A stretch of DNA of 64,000 bases from a bacterium (lineage in GTDB: Bacteria; Vulcanimicrobiota; Vulcanimicrobiia; Vulcanimicrobiales; SCRA01): assembly GCA_004298675.1 (NCBI GenBank), contig SCRI01000010.1, positions 1 to 64,000 of the forward strand. The letters are read 5' to 3'. The first letter of the stretch is position 1. Every line of letters starts with the position of its first letter. Positions 27,643-37,238 of this stretch are shown here, piece by piece. The notes under the pieces are model-generated. The model worked only from the letters and a program-made list of their open reading frames with translations. It had not been told where the DNA came from and made no database searches. Both the position numbers and the translations under genes were made by a program.

Positions 27643-28398
27643 TTACGTTCCCTTGACCGCCTTCTTGACGGGATCGTGGAACTGATCGACGATACGCTCC
27701 TTGGCGGGGATGATCGCATTGTCGGTGATCTGAATGTGCTCCGGGCAGACGTCGGTGCAGCAACGCGTCACGTTGCACATCTCGATACCGGCCTCTTTCT
27801 TCAGGAACTCGGCCCGGTCGAGGGCGTCCATGGGATGGTAGTCCAGGCCCGCCGTGCGCACGAAGAAGCGGGGACCGGCAAACTTCGGCTTATTGCTGCG
27901 CTGATACCGGATGACGTGACAGACATCCTGGCAGAGGAAGCACTCGATGCACTTGCGCATCTCCTGCGCCCGTTCCACATCGCGCTGCTGCCAGCGCCAC
28001 TCCTTGTCCTCGCGCGGCGTGAACGGCGGAATCTGTTTGTTCATCTCGTAGTTCCACGAGACGTCGGTCACCAGGTCCTTGATGCGCGTGAACGTCTGCA
28101 TCGGCTGCACGCGCACGGGCTTGTCGGCCGGCAGATCCTCGACGCGCGTCTTGCAGAGCAGACGCGGATAGCCGTTGATCTCCGCGGCGCACGAGCCGCA
28201 TTTCCCAGCCTTACAGTTCCAGCGCACGGCCAGGTCTTGATCTTGATGACCCTGTGCGTAGAGCACCGCATCGAGCACGACCATGCCCTTGACGCGGGGA
28301 ATCTCGTAGGTGACGTCCTGGCCGCGCTCGTCGCCGGCCTCGCCACGGTTGACGACGAGCTGGAGGACCTTCTCGTCGGTTGTCGTTGAATCAGACAT
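27643..28398 (-). CDS. sdhB: Succinate dehydrogenase iron-sulfur subunit
   Basis: Carries electrons from SdhA to quinone through three Fe-S clusters. 251 residues. The [2Fe-2S] site is CKAGKCGSC...C, the [4Fe-4S] and [3Fe-4S] sites CIECFLCQDVC and CNVTRCCTDVCPEH. All Cys groups are complete. Its ATG overlaps the sdhA stop (TAATG). The gene order C-A-B is the one used by mycobacterial Sdh1-type complexes. Confidence 0.95.
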   Translation of the reverse strand: MSDSTTTDEKVLQLVVNRGEAGDERGQDVTYEIPRVKGMVVLDAVLYAQGHQDQDLAVRWNCKAGKCGSCAAEINGYPRLLCKTRVEDLPADKPVRVQPMQTFTRIKDLVTDVSWNYEMNKQIPPFTPREDKEWRWQQRDVERAQEMRKCIECFLCQDVCHVIRYQRSNKPKFAGPRFFVRTAGLDYHPMDALDRAEFLKKEAGIEMCNVTRCCTDVCPEHIQITDNAIIPAKERIVDQFHDPVKKAVKGT

Positions 28399-30116
28399 TA
28401 CGCTGGTACCTTCTCGATCAGTTCAGCGAGGTGCTCCGGCAGCGGAGCGCGCTCGCGAAATTCGACATGCAGCCCGCTGCCGTCGTCGTGCGAGACCGTG
28501 TTGACGCGCTGCAGGTTGTCGTCGTATTTGGGGTAGTCGACGCGGGTATGCGCGCCCCGGCTCTCGGTCCGCATGAGGGCGCTCGCGGCGATCGCCTGCG
28601 CCAACGCCACCATGCCCTCGATCTGGATCGCCGCATGCCAGCCCGGATTGTAGGTGCGCGTTCCGGAGGCGCGCACGTTGCGGGCGCGTTCGCGCAGCGC
28701 CGCCAGACGCTCCTTGGCGCGGCCCAAACTCTCGGCGGTCCGGAAGACGCCGACCTCCTCCATCATCAGGCTGCCCAGCTCCTCGAGCACTTCGAAGGCC
28801 GTCTCGCCCGACTGACGCTGCAGCGGGGCATTCATCTCTTGCTCCGCGGCGGCGATGGCTTCGTCCGTGAGCGGGCCCGCCTGATTGGCGTTGGCATAGG
28901 CGACGGCGGACACCCCGGCGCGCCGTCCGAAGACGAGCAGATCGGAGAGCGAGTTGCCGCCCAAACGGTTGGCGCCGTGCAGACCGGTCGCCGCCTCACC
29001 CGCAGCGTAGAGACCGGGGATGCGCGTCGCGCAGGTCTCGGCATCGACGCGGATACCGCCCATCGCGTAGTGCGTGGTCGGGAAGACCTCCATCGGCTCC
29101 TTGGTGATGTCGACGTCGGCGAACGCCATGAACTGCGTGTACATCGACGGGAGCTTCTGCCGTACGAAGTTAGCCGGCTTGTGGTTGATGGCCAGGAAGG
29201 CGCCGCCGTGTGGTGAGCCGCGTCCCTCGCGCACCTCGGTGAAGATGGCGCGAGCCACGACGTCGCGTGTGGAGAGCTCCATGCGCTCGGGATCGTAGCG
29301 CTGCATGAAGCGCTCGCCCTTGCTGTTCGTCAGCAAACCACCCTCGCCGCGCACCGCTTCCGTAACCAGGATGCCGCGCACGCTGAGCGGCCAAACCATC
29401 CCCGTGGGATGGAACTGCACGAACTCCATGTCGGACAGCTCGGCGCCGGCGCGCAGCGCCAGCACCTGACCGTCTCCGGTGCCCTCCCACGAGTTCGAGT
29501 TCACGGTGTAGATCTTGCCGGCGCCGCCGGTGGCGATGATCACCGCGGGAGCGCGGAAGGCGACCGTCTCGCCGTTGTCACGTTTGTAACCGACGGCGCC
29601 CACGACGCGGCCGTTGTCGATCACGAGACGCGTGATCGTGTACTCCATGTACACGTCGACCTTCTTCGAGACCGCGGTATCTTCAAGCGTGCGAATCAGC
29701 TCCAGGCCGGTCCGGTCGCCGACGTGCGCCAAGCGCGGGTAGGTATGTCCGCCGAAACGCCGCTGCAAGATCTTGCCATCGTCGGTGCGGTCGAAGAGCG
29801 CGCCCCAACGCTCTAGCTGGATCACCTCGGCGGCCGCCTCTTTGGCATGCAGCTCGGCCGCGCGCCAGTCATTGACGTACTTGCCGCCGAACATCGTGTC
29901 CTTGAAGTGCGTCTTCCAATCGTCGCGCGCATCGACGTTCCCGAGCGAGGCGGCGATGCCGCCCTCCGCCATCACGGTGTGCGCCTTGCCCAACAGCGAC
30001 TTGCAGACGACGGCGACACGCGCGCCGGCCTCCTTCGCCGCGATCGCCGCGCGCAGCCCGGCACCGCCGGCGCCGATGATGAGGACGTCCGCCTCGTGTA
30101 CTTGTGTGCGTTCCAT
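28398..30116 (-). CDS. sdhA: Succinate dehydrogenase flavoprotein subunit
   Basis: Oxidises succinate to fumarate, 572 residues from ATG 30116. N-terminal FAD motif IIGAGGAGLRAAIAAKEAG; the covalent FAD-histidine region is GKAHTVMAEGGIAAS; catalytic and substrate-binding segments include RGEGGLLTNSKGERFM and the Arg/His-rich active site; the C-terminal domain ends in the helical cap. Sits in the middle of sdhC-sdhA-sdhB with four bases between sdhC and sdhA. Confidence 0.96.
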   Translation of the reverse strand: MERTQVHEADVLIIGAGGAGLRAAIAAKEAGARVAVVCKSLLGKAHTVMAEGGIAASLGNVDARDDWKTHFKDTMFGGKYVNDWRAAELHAKEAAAEVIQLERWGALFDRTDDGKILQRRFGGHTYPRLAHVGDRTGLELIRTLEDTAVSKKVDVYMEYTITRLVIDNGRVVGAVGYKRDNGETVAFRAPAVIIATGGAGKIYTVNSNSWEGTGDGQVLALRAGAELSDMEFVQFHPTGMVWPLSVRGILVTEAVRGEGGLLTNSKGERFMQRYDPERMELSTRDVVARAIFTEVREGRGSPHGGAFLAINHKPANFVRQKLPSMYTQFMAFADVDITKEPMEVFPTTHYAMGGIRVDAETCATRIPGLYAAGEAATGLHGANRLGGNSLSDLLVFGRRAGVSAVAYANANQAGPLTDEAIAAAEQEMNAPLQRQSGETAFEVLEELGSLMMEEVGVFRTAESLGRAKERLAALRERARNVRASGTRTYNPGWHAAIQIEGMVALAQAIAASALMRTESRGAHTRVDYPKYDDNLQRVNTVSHDDGSGLHVEFRERAPLPEHLAELIEKVPA

Positions 30117-30120
30117 GTCG

Positions 30121-30906
30121 TTAGAAGATCCTCGGATCTTGCAGCACGCCCGCCGCAAGCAGACGCACGTACAGATCGGCGATGGCGACCATGTAGAGGC
30201 TGAGCCAGGCCCACATCGGATGCTGGCGGGTCAGAACGCTGACGATCTTCCAGGAGTTGTAGCGGATGTCACCGCCCATGCCGCAGGAGAAGCACTTCTG
30301 ATTGCCGCCCACGAGGCTGCGCAGTGCGTGACAACCGAAGGTGAAGAACGTCAACATCGCCGCGTTGACCAGCAGGACGATCGTCCCGAGCCCGATTCCG
30401 AAGTGGCCGTCGAAATCGAAGGCGCGAATGGCATCGTACCAGAGGATCGCGAGCACGATGATCGACAGGTAGAGGAACCAGCGGTGCACGATGGGGAGCC
30501 AGCGCAAGACGCCTGCCCGCTCACCCTGGTACTCCTTGGGCCGCTCGCTGACCGCGCAGGCCGGCGGGCTCCAGAAGAACGCCCGGTAGTACGCCTTGCG
30601 GTAGTAGTAGCACGATCCACGGAAGCCGAGCGGCACCCACAGCACGAAGATCGCGGGCGAGATCCATTCTAGTCCCGGGATCTTGATCAGCGGCGAGTAG
30701 AACGGCGAGATGTACGGGCCCGACGCATAGTTATTGCCCACCAGCGCAGCCCACGTCGAGTAGATGATAAAAATCACCAACCCGACCGCGACTAACGTAG
30801 GCTCGACCCACCAGTCATCCGTGCGAGCGGTACGACCTGCAGCGCCCTCACCGACATGTGCGACAAAAGTTTGATTCCGCGTCTGTAAATCTTGCATAGT
30901 TTGCAA
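30121..30906 (-). CDS. sdhC: Succinate dehydrogenase membrane anchor, Sdh1 (Rieske-like) type
   Basis: 261 residues with about five membrane helices (35-58, 80-95, 138-158, 172-195, 230-252). This is the large single-subunit anchor of the Sdh1 type, as in mycobacterial Sdh1, rather than the SdhC/SdhD heme b pair. Potential metal ligands lie at helix ends: Cys99 (GFRGSCYYYRKAYYR), His141 (PIVHRWFLYL), Cys192-His193 (FTFGCHALRSLVGG), and Cys205/Cys208 (KCFSCG). In Sdh1, Cys and His residues hold a membrane-embedded Rieske [2Fe-2S] cluster; that assignment here is inferred from family resemblance. First gene of the sdhCAB operon. Confidence 0.85.
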   Translation of the reverse strand: MQTMQDLQTRNQTFVAHVGEGAAGRTARTDDWWVEPTLVAVGLVIFIIYSTWAALVGNNYASGPYISPFYSPLIKIPGLEWISPAIFVLWVPLGFRGSCYYYRKAYYRAFFWSPPACAVSERPKEYQGERAGVLRWLPIVHRWFLYLSIIVLAILWYDAIRAFDFDGHFGIGLGTIVLLVNAAMLTFFTFGCHALRSLVGGNQKCFSCGMGGDIRYNSWKIVSVLTRQHPMWAWLSLYMVAIADLYVRLLAAGVLQDPRIF

Positions 30907-30980
30907 CGCCTCTGCCTAAAGTAACAGCCCTAATCCATCGCGGATACGACCTCTGTCGCTCCCTTGCTCTAGCAACGCGC

Positions 30981-32015
30981 TCACGCCCGCAGCACGTCGG
31001 CGAGGGTGTAGTTATTGCCCCATCCGCCCGGGTCTATCCTCCGCATGAGCGGGCGATAGGAGGCTAAAAGTTCCTCCACGCTCGTTGAGTCCACGGCGAG
31101 CAGCGGCTTGAGGCGCGCCGCGAACCACGGCCAGCTATCCGTGAGGTCACCGTCGACCTCCAAGCATCCGGGCCGCCCCACGAGCGCTGCGTCGGCCGCC
31201 CGCAGCAGACGCTCGACGTACGCGGCCACCGCCGCCATCTTGCTTGGCCGCAAACGGCTCACCGTATCGCTCGCGCGGTGATAGTGGCTCCAGCGCCCGC
31301 ACGTCAGAAACGCAAAGGGATAGCCCGCAACGCGAAAGGCATGGTAGTCGCTGACGTCACCGGTGACACCGTTGGGGACCGGGATCGGATGCAGCGGCAG
31401 CCCGGATTCGAGGCGGCGGTCGAAGAGCGCGCGCAGCGTACGCGAACGCTCCAACCCCATCAGCATGATCGAGTCCGCCAGTGCCTCGTCCTCCACGTCG
31501 TGGCCGCAGAGATCCAGCACCACCGGGAGCGCCACGCGTTCCGCGCGCGCGGCCAACACCTCGCGATAGAAGCGCAACGAACCCATATCCGCGGTGCGAA
31601 AATAATGCGGCTCCTCGGCGTCGTACAACACGATCGCCACGTCGTGAGCCGGCGGCTGCGCGCGCAGCTCCCGCGCCACCTCGAGCACGATGGCGACGGC
31701 GGCGGCATTGTCGTCCGCCCCCGGCGAGCTGGAGAGATGGTCGAAGTGCGCGCCCAGCAGGAGCAACGGTTCCGCGGCGCGGCCCCCGCGCACGCGCGCC
31801 GCGAGATTGGTCAAGGCGGCACCATCCCGTTGCGCCACGTACGCATACCGGTACGAGACGCCGTCGAAGGGCGCGATGCCCTCGGATCGCAGCACCGCCT
31901 CCAGGTAGGCGATGGCCGCGGCGTGGCCTGGTGAGCCGGGATTACGGCGCACGCTGGGCGGGTCGGCCAAGGCGCGCGCATGCCCCAGCAGCCGTCCGCA
32001 GTCGTAGCCGTTCAC
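30981..32015 (-). CDS. M28-family zinc aminopeptidase
   Basis: 344 residues from GTG 32015, overlapping the thiolase stop as GTGA. Two-zinc site: GAHFDH (His, Asp), SSPGADDNAAAVA (bridging Asp), YDAEEPHYF (Glu-Glu catalytic and ligand), a later Asp, and HYHRASDT (His). The family removes N-terminal residues or glutamine-cyclises peptides. No signal peptide is seen with this start. Co-translated with the thiolase, although no functional link is obvious. Confidence 0.85.
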   Translation of the reverse strand: MNGYDCGRLLGHARALADPPSVRRNPGSPGHAAAIAYLEAVLRSEGIAPFDGVSYRYAYVAQRDGAALTNLAARVRGGRAAEPLLLLGAHFDHLSSSPGADDNAAAVAIVLEVARELRAQPPAHDVAIVLYDAEEPHYFRTADMGSLRFYREVLAARAERVALPVVLDLCGHDVEDEALADSIMLMGLERSRTLRALFDRRLESGLPLHPIPVPNGVTGDVSDYHAFRVAGYPFAFLTCGRWSHYHRASDTVSRLRPSKMAAVAAYVERLLRAADAALVGRPGCLEVDGDLTDSWPWFAARLKPLLAVDSTSVEELLASYRPLMRRIDPGGWGNNYTLADVLRA

Positions 32016-33154
32016 ATGCGCTCGATGATCGTGGCCGTGGCCATGCCGTGGCCGATGCACATCACCTGCAGGCCATAGCGCCCTTCCCGCCGCTCCAACT
32101 CGTACAGCAGTTTGGTCATCAAGATGGCTCCGGTGGCGCCGAGCGGGTGACCGTGCGCGATCGCGCCGCCGTTGGGATTGACGCGCTCCATGTCGAGGGG
32201 TCCGTAGGCGCGCTCCATCTCGCGCGCCCACGCCAGCACCACGCAGGCAAAGGCTTCGTTGATTTCGATCGCATCGATCTCGCGCAGGCTCAGCCCCGCT
32301 TGCGCCAGCGCCCGGTGTGTGGCCGGGATCACCTCGAGCAGCTGCAGGGTGGGATCTCCCGCTACCACCACGCGCGCACGAAAGCGAGCTCGCGCGCGCA
32401 ACCCCAGCCCGGCGGCGCGCTCGCGCTCGGCGATCAGTACCGCCGCGGCCCCGTCTGAGATCTGACTGGAGTTACCCGCAGTGACGACACCGTCGGCGCG
32501 AAAGGCGGGCGGCAACGCCAGCATCCGTTCCAGACTCGGTTCGAGGCGCACCCCTTCGTCATGATCGAGTTCCGCGAAGGGCGCGATCTCGTGGCGCTGG
32601 CGCCCCTCGCGTTGTGCGCGTGCTGCGCGCACGTGACTCTCGTAACCGAAGGCGTCGAGCGCGCGGCGCGAGAGCCCATAGCGCGCGGCGATGCGCTCGG
32701 CCGATTCGCCTTGATGAATCAACTCGTGACGCGCGCGCAACGCGGGGTCGAGACGCTCGAAGCCGCCGCCGATGTCGCTGAACATCGGCGCGCGCGTCAT
32801 CGACTCGACACCGCCGGCGATCGCCACGCTTTGATCGCCGGCGGCGATCGCCTGCGCCGCAAAGTGGACAGCCTGCTGGGACGAGCCGCACATGCGATCG
32901 AGCGTCACCGCGGGCACGCTCACGGGAAGGCGCGACAGCAGCACCCCCAACCGCCCTACGTTCGCCCCCTGCTCGCCGGCCTGCGTCACGCAACCCGTCA
33001 CGACGTCCTCGACGGCGGCGGGGTCCACGCCGCTGCGCTCCAGCAACGCGTCGAGCACGTGGGCGAAGAGCGCAGCGGGCGTCACGCCTCGCAAGGCTCC
33101 CCCAACTTTGCCGATCGGCGTACGCACGGCCGCGACGATGACGGGCTCACCCAT
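32012..33154 (-). CDS. Acetyl-CoA C-acyltransferase (thiolase)
   Basis: 380 residues from ATG 33154, which has AAGGAGG nine bases upstream. Thiolase features: [15 protein letters not shown] with the acylated Cys, [28 protein letters not shown] (His), and [12 protein letters not shown] with the second catalytic Cys. It cleaves or forms 3-ketoacyl-CoA. It is divergent from the type-II hydroxyacyl-CoA dehydrogenase across 99 bp, so fatty- or branched-acid oxidation is a likely shared role. Confidence 0.93.
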   Translation of the reverse strand: MGEPVIVAAVRTPIGKVGGALRGVTPAALFAHVLDALLERSGVDPAAVEDVVTGCVTQAGEQGANVGRLGVLLSRLPVSVPAVTLDRMCGSSQQAVHFAAQAIAAGDQSVAIAGGVESMTRAPMFSDIGGGFERLDPALRARHELIHQGESAERIAARYGLSRRALDAFGYESHVRAARAQREGRQRHEIAPFAELDHDEGVRLEPSLERMLALPPAFRADGVVTAGNSSQISDGAAAVLIAERERAAGLGLRARARFRARVVVAGDPTLQLLEVIPATHRALAQAGLSLREIDAIEINEAFACVVLAWAREMERAYGPLDMERVNPNGGAIAHGHPLGATGAILMTKLLYELERREGRYGLQVMCIGHGMATATIIERM

Positions 33155-33253
33155 CGTATCCTCCTTCTCTGGGCCCGGCAGCCTTCGACGCAGGTATCGC
33201 CTACGACATTTTGCAATTCCGGGGCAGCACATGCCGCAGACGAAAGGAGCACC

Positions 33254-34018
33254 ATGCGGATCGAGGGCCTAAGCGCGATCGTCACCGGAGGGGCCTCGGG
33301 GCTGGGGGCGGCCACCGCCCGCAAACTCCACGCACAAGGGGCGCACGTAATCATCGCCGACGTCAACGCCGAAGCCGGCGCAGCGACCGCGCGATCCCTG
33401 GGTGCACGAGCCACCTTCGTGCGCACGGACGTCACTGCAGAGGCCTCCGTTCAAGCCGCCGTCGACGCCGCGCGCGCCGCTGCGCCGCTGGGTGTCGTCG
33501 CCAACTGCGCCGGCATCGCCATCGCCGAAAAAGTACTCGGGCGCGAGGGCGTGCATAGCCTGGAACGCTTCACCAAGGTCATCCAGGTGAACCTGATCGG
33601 AACCTTCAACGTGACGCGCTTGGCCGCCGCCGCCATGAAGGACAACACGCCCAATGCGGAAGGCGAGCGCGGCGTCGTGATCTGCACGGCGTCGGTGGCC
33701 GCGTTCGAAGGACAGGTCGGCCAGACCGCCTACAGCGCCTCCAAGGGCGGCGTGGTGGCGATGGTTCTGCCGCTCGCGCGCGAGTTCGCCGCCTTCGGGG
33801 TCCGCGTCTGCGCCATCGCCCCGGGCATCTTCGACACCCCGATGCTGGCCGGGCTGCCGGAGCCGGCGCGCATCTCACTCGGGCAGCAGGTCCCCTTCCC
33901 CTCGCGCCTGGGGCGGCCCGAAGAGTACGCGGAGCTCGTGGCGGCCATCGTGGGCAACCCCATGCTCAACGGCACGGTGATCCGGCTCGACGGCGCCATC
34001 CGCATGGCGCCGCGCTGA
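33254..34018 (+). CDS. 3-Hydroxyacyl-CoA dehydrogenase type II (HSD10-like SDR)
   Basis: 254 residues. NAD-binding [14 protein letters not shown]-equivalent ANCAGIA, catalytic Ser in [16 protein letters not shown] for Tyr/Lys, and the diagnostic [19 protein letters not shown] and [15 protein letters not shown] tails that separate HSD10-type enzymes from ordinary reductases. Oxidises 3-hydroxyacyl-CoA, including 2-methyl-branched ones, to 3-ketoacyl-CoA. RBS AAAGGAG is six bases before the ATG. An open frame continues far upstream but is non-homologous. A 16-base gap leads to the acyl-CoA synthetase gene. Confidence 0.93.
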   Translation: MRIEGLSAIVTGGASGLGAATARKLHAQGAHVIIADVNAEAGAATARSLGARATFVRTDVTAEASVQAAVDAARAAAPLGVVANCAGIAIAEKVLGREGVHSLERFTKVIQVNLIGTFNVTRLAAAAMKDNTPNAEGERGVVICTASVAAFEGQVGQTAYSASKGGVVAMVLPLAREFAAFGVRVCAIAPGIFDTPMLAGLPEPARISLGQQVPFPSRLGRPEEYAELVAAIVGNPMLNGTVIRLDGAIRMAPR

Positions 34019-34034
34019 GCGCCCCCGCAGCGCG

Positions 34035-36719
34035 ATGGTGAAGACACGCCCGCGCGGGCTGGACGCGATCTTCGCACCACACACGGTAGCGGTGATCGGC
34101 GCTACCGAACGGCCGCGCAGCGTGGGGCGCGCCGCGCTCTGGAACCTGGTGGGCCATCCGTTCGGGGGCACGGTCTATCCCGTGACGCCCGCGCACCCCA
34201 GCGTCATGGGGATCAAAGCCTATCCCACCATCGGCGACGTGCCCGAGCCGGTGGACCTGGCGATTATCGTCACCCCGGCTAAGGGCGTTCCGGACCTGAT
34301 CGGCGCCTGCGCCCAAGCCGGTGTGCGCGGCGCCATCGTCATCTCGGCCGGCTTTCGCGAGATCGGGGCCGCCGGCGCGGAGCTGGAGCGGCGCATCGTC
34401 GAACAGGCCGCGTGCGGCGACATGCGCATCGTCGGGCCCAACTGTTTGGGCGTGCTGCGCCCTGCCAGCAACTTTCACGCCAGTTTCGTGGGCGAGGCGG
34501 CGCAGCCCGGCAACGTCGCCTTCATCACGCAGAGCGGCGCCGTGGGGGCCGCGATTCTCGATTGGTCCACCGAGCGCCACATCGGCTTCAGCGCCTTCGT
34601 CTCGATCGGCTCGATGCTCGACGTGGGCTGGGGCGACCTGATCTCCTACTTCGGCGAAGATCCGCATACCGGCGCGATCCTGCTGGCGATGGAGTCGATC
34701 GGCGACGCACGCGCCTTCGTCTCGGCGGCCCGCGAGACGGCGCGCGGCAAGCCCATCATCGTGCTCAAGGCCGGGCGGACGAGAGAGGCCGCACGCGCCG
34801 CCGGCGCCCATATCGGCGCGCTCGTCGGCAGCGACGAGGCGCTGGACGCCACCTTCCGGCGCTGCGGCCTGCTGCGGGTAGACACGATCGCGGACCTCTT
34901 CTACATCGCCGACGTGCTCGCCAAGCAGCCGCGTCCGCGCGGCAACCGCCTTGCGGTCCTCACCAACGCTGGGGGTCCCGGCGTTCTCGCTACCGACGCC
35001 CTCATCGCCGGCGGCGGTAAGCTGGCCGCGCTCTCCGAGGAGACGCTGGCGGCGCTCGGACACATGCTCCCCGAAGCGTGGAGCCGCAACAATCCTGTCG
35101 ACGTGCTCGGCGACGCCGACGCGGCGCGCTACAGCGCAGCTTTCGAAGCACTCTGCCGCGATCCCGCGGCCGACGGCGTGCTGGTGATCATGGCCCCGCA
35201 GGGGCTAGCCGAATCGACGAGCATCGCGCAGCGCTTGGCCCCCTTCGCGCACTCCACCGGCAAACCGCTGCTAGCGAGTTGGATGGGCGGTGTGGAGGTC
35301 GAAGAGGGGAGCGCCGTCCTGCGGCGCGCCGGGATTCCCTCGTTTGCCTACGCCGACACCGCGGCGCGCATGTTCAACTACCTGTGGCGTTACGACGAGA
35401 ATCTGCGGGCACTCTACGAGACGCCGCTGCCCCCCGACGACGTGATCTCGGATGCCGCCACCCACGCGCAGGCCGGCGAATTGCTCGACGCCAGCGGCCG
35501 GGCCGGTCACACCCTGCTGGCGGAGGCGGAGTCCAAACGCCTGCTGGAACTCTATCGCATCCCCACCGTTCCCACGCGCATCGCGACGACGTCCGCGCAG
35601 GCCGAGGCACTGGCCGCGCAGATCGGGTATCCGGTCGCACTCAAGGTCAACTCGCATACCATCGCGCACAAGCGCGCCGCCGGTGGCGTGCGGCTCGACC
35701 TGCGCGGCGCGGCGGAGGTGCGCGCCGCCTTCGAGCACATTCGCAGCGCCGTGCCCGCGGCGGACTTCGAGGGCGTCAGCGTACAGCCGATGGTGGGCGA
35801 AGACGGCTTCGAGCTCTTCTTGGGCGCGACGCTCGACGCGCAACTCGGTCCGGTGCTGGCATTCGGCCACGGCGGCCGGCTGGTGGAGACGATCGCCGAC
35901 CGCAGCCTGGGCATCCCGCCGCTCAACACGACGCTCGCGCGGCGCATGCTCGAGCGCACGCGCATCTTCCACGCGCTCTGCGATGCCGACGGCACCGAGG
36001 CCGTCGATTTGGCCGAGCTCGAGCAGTTGGTCGTACGCTTCAGCTACCTGGTCGCGGAGCAGCGCCAGGTGCGCAGCATCGAGATCAATCCGCTCTTCGC
36101 CTCGCGCGGACGCATCGCCGCGCTCGACGCCCGTGTGGAGCTGCACGCGCCCGGCACGCCCGTCGAGTCGATTCCGCCGCTGGCGATCCGGCCCTATCCC
36201 GCGCAGTACGTCGACATCTGGTACATGCCCGACGGTCCCGCCGTCGTCATACGTCCCGTGCGACCGGAAGACGAGCCGTTGATGCGTGCGTTCCACGACA
36301 CGGTCTCCGAGCAGAGCGTCTACATGCGTTACGCACATGTTCTCTCGCTACGCGAGCGCATCACCCACGAGCGCCTTAGCCGCGTCTGCTTCATCGACTA
36401 CGACCGCGAGATGGCATTGGTGGCTATCGCCGGCGGTCCGATTCCCGCCATCATCGGCGTCGGGCGGCTGGTGCGGCTGCGCAACAAACGCAGCGCGGAG
36501 TTCGCGGTCATCGTGAGCGATCTCTACCAACAGCGCGGGTTGGGTACCGAGCTGCTGCGGCGCTTGGTGGCACTGGCGCCTCGCGAAGGCATCCAGCGCG
36601 TCGTTGGCTATATCCTGCGTGAGAACACCGGCATGCAGGAGGTGGCGCGGCGTATAGGATTCACGCTGCGGTATTCCGACGAGTACGGGATGATGGAGGC
36701 GGATATCCAGACCTCATGA
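34035..36719 (+). CDS. ADP-forming acyl-CoA synthetase fused to GNAT domain (Pat-like)
   Basis: 894 residues. Domain order: CoA-binding Rossmann (1-140), succinyl-CoA-ligase-like (150-460), ATP-grasp (about 480-710), then a GNAT acetyltransferase (about 735-890) with the acetyl-CoA loop QQRGLGTE. The layout matches bacterial Pat/YfiQ protein acetyltransferases. His259 in [14 protein letters not shown] aligns with the phospho-His of true ADP-forming acetyl-CoA synthetases (SHTGAL...). That residue is reported missing from the pseudo-enzyme domain of Salmonella Pat, so this copy may still make acyl-CoA. Likely coupled to the HSD10/thiolase genes for acyl-CoA metabolism and lysine acylation control. 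Confidence 0.88.
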   Translation: MVKTRPRGLDAIFAPHTVAVIGATERPRSVGRAALWNLVGHPFGGTVYPVTPAHPSVMGIKAYPTIGDVPEPVDLAIIVTPAKGVPDLIGACAQAGVRGAIVISAGFREIGAAGAELERRIVEQAACGDMRIVGPNCLGVLRPASNFHASFVGEAAQPGNVAFITQSGAVGAAILDWSTERHIGFSAFVSIGSMLDVGWGDLISYFGEDPHTGAILLAMESIGDARAFVSAARETARGKPIIVLKAGRTREAARAAGAHIGALVGSDEALDATFRRCGLLRVDTIADLFYIADVLAKQPRPRGNRLAVLTNAGGPGVLATDALIAGGGKLAALSEETLAALGHMLPEAWSRNNPVDVLGDADAARYSAAFEALCRDPAADGVLVIMAPQGLAESTSIAQRLAPFAHSTGKPLLASWMGGVEVEEGSAVLRRAGIPSFAYADTAARMFNYLWRYDENLRALYETPLPPDDVISDAATHAQAGELLDASGRAGHTLLAEAESKRLLELYRIPTVPTRIATTSAQAEALAAQIGYPVALKVNSHTIAHKRAAGGVRLDLRGAAEVRAAFEHIRSAVPAADFEGVSVQPMVGEDGFELFLGATLDAQLGPVLAFGHGGRLVETIADRSLGIPPLNTTLARRMLERTRIFHALCDADGTEAVDLAELEQLVVRFSYLVAEQRQVRSIEINPLFASRGRIAALDARVELHAPGTPVESIPPLAIRPYPAQYVDIWYMPDGPAVVIRPVRPEDEPLMRAFHDTVSEQSVYMRYAHVLSLRERITHERLSRVCFIDYDREMALVAIAGGPIPAIIGVGRLVRLRNKRSAEFAVIVSDLYQQRGLGTELLRRLVALAPREGIQRVVGYILRENTGMQEVARRIGFTLRYSDEYGMMEADIQTS

Positions 36720-36823
36720 ACGAATGGTGTCCGCGTGACGACACCGAATCCAGCAGCGGCGTAGCGCGCACGTTCGCGTTTGAGCGAGCCTGAGACGCTC
36801 GCCTTGGGGGCATCTAAGGGGCA

Positions 36824-37225
36824 ATGACGAACAGCGGACGCTTCGACGGCGCCGCGCCGATGCCGGCGCGCTGCCTCGGCCTAACCACCATGCACGTCGA
36901 GCCGGGCTCCGTGGCCATCAGCGGCCGCGTCGATCCGGAGTACGACGACGATCCCGAGTGCATTCATTCCTTGACCTCCGCCACGCTCGACGTCGCGCTG
37001 GACCGCGCCGTGCGCAGCACGCTGGATGAAAGCCACGCCTCTGCGGTCATCGAGCTGACGGTCCGCTATGCGCGCTCCTTCAACAGCGCCAACGGCAATC
37101 TGATCTGCCGTGCCTCGGTGACGCAACTGAGCGAGCACCTAGGAACCGCCAGCGCGCACATCGTCGACGCGGACGAGAACCGCTTCGTCGAGGCCGACGC
37201 CACCTGCATGATCCGGCGGATCTGA
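36824..37225 (+). CDS. Hotdog-fold thioesterase-like protein
   Basis: 133 residues, PaaI/4HBT-like: VHP-type start replaced by ECIHSLTSATLDVALDRAVRSTLD, then VIELTVRYARSFNSANGNLICRASVTQLSEHLGTASAHIVDADENRFVEADAT, written here in parts because the C-terminal strand pattern 'G.L.CRA.V...EHLGTA.A.I.D.D.....A..T' is the family hallmark. Thioesterases of this type hydrolyse acyl-CoAs. AAGGGG precedes the ATG. It follows the acyl-CoA synthetase by 104 bases and precedes the M16 peptidase by 13. Confidence 0.7.
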   Translation: MTNSGRFDGAAPMPARCLGLTTMHVEPGSVAISGRVDPEYDDDPECIHSLTSATLDVALDRAVRSTLDESHASAVIELTVRYARSFNSANGNLICRASVTQLSEHLGTASAHIVDADENRFVEADATCMIRRI

Positions 37226-37238
37226 GAACCAGCCGCCG

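Noticed and set aside
32561-33253. Extended N-terminus of the HSD10-like dehydrogenase
   Set aside because: It is the antisense of the thiolase gene; ATG 33254 has a perfect Shine-Dalgarno and matches the family start.
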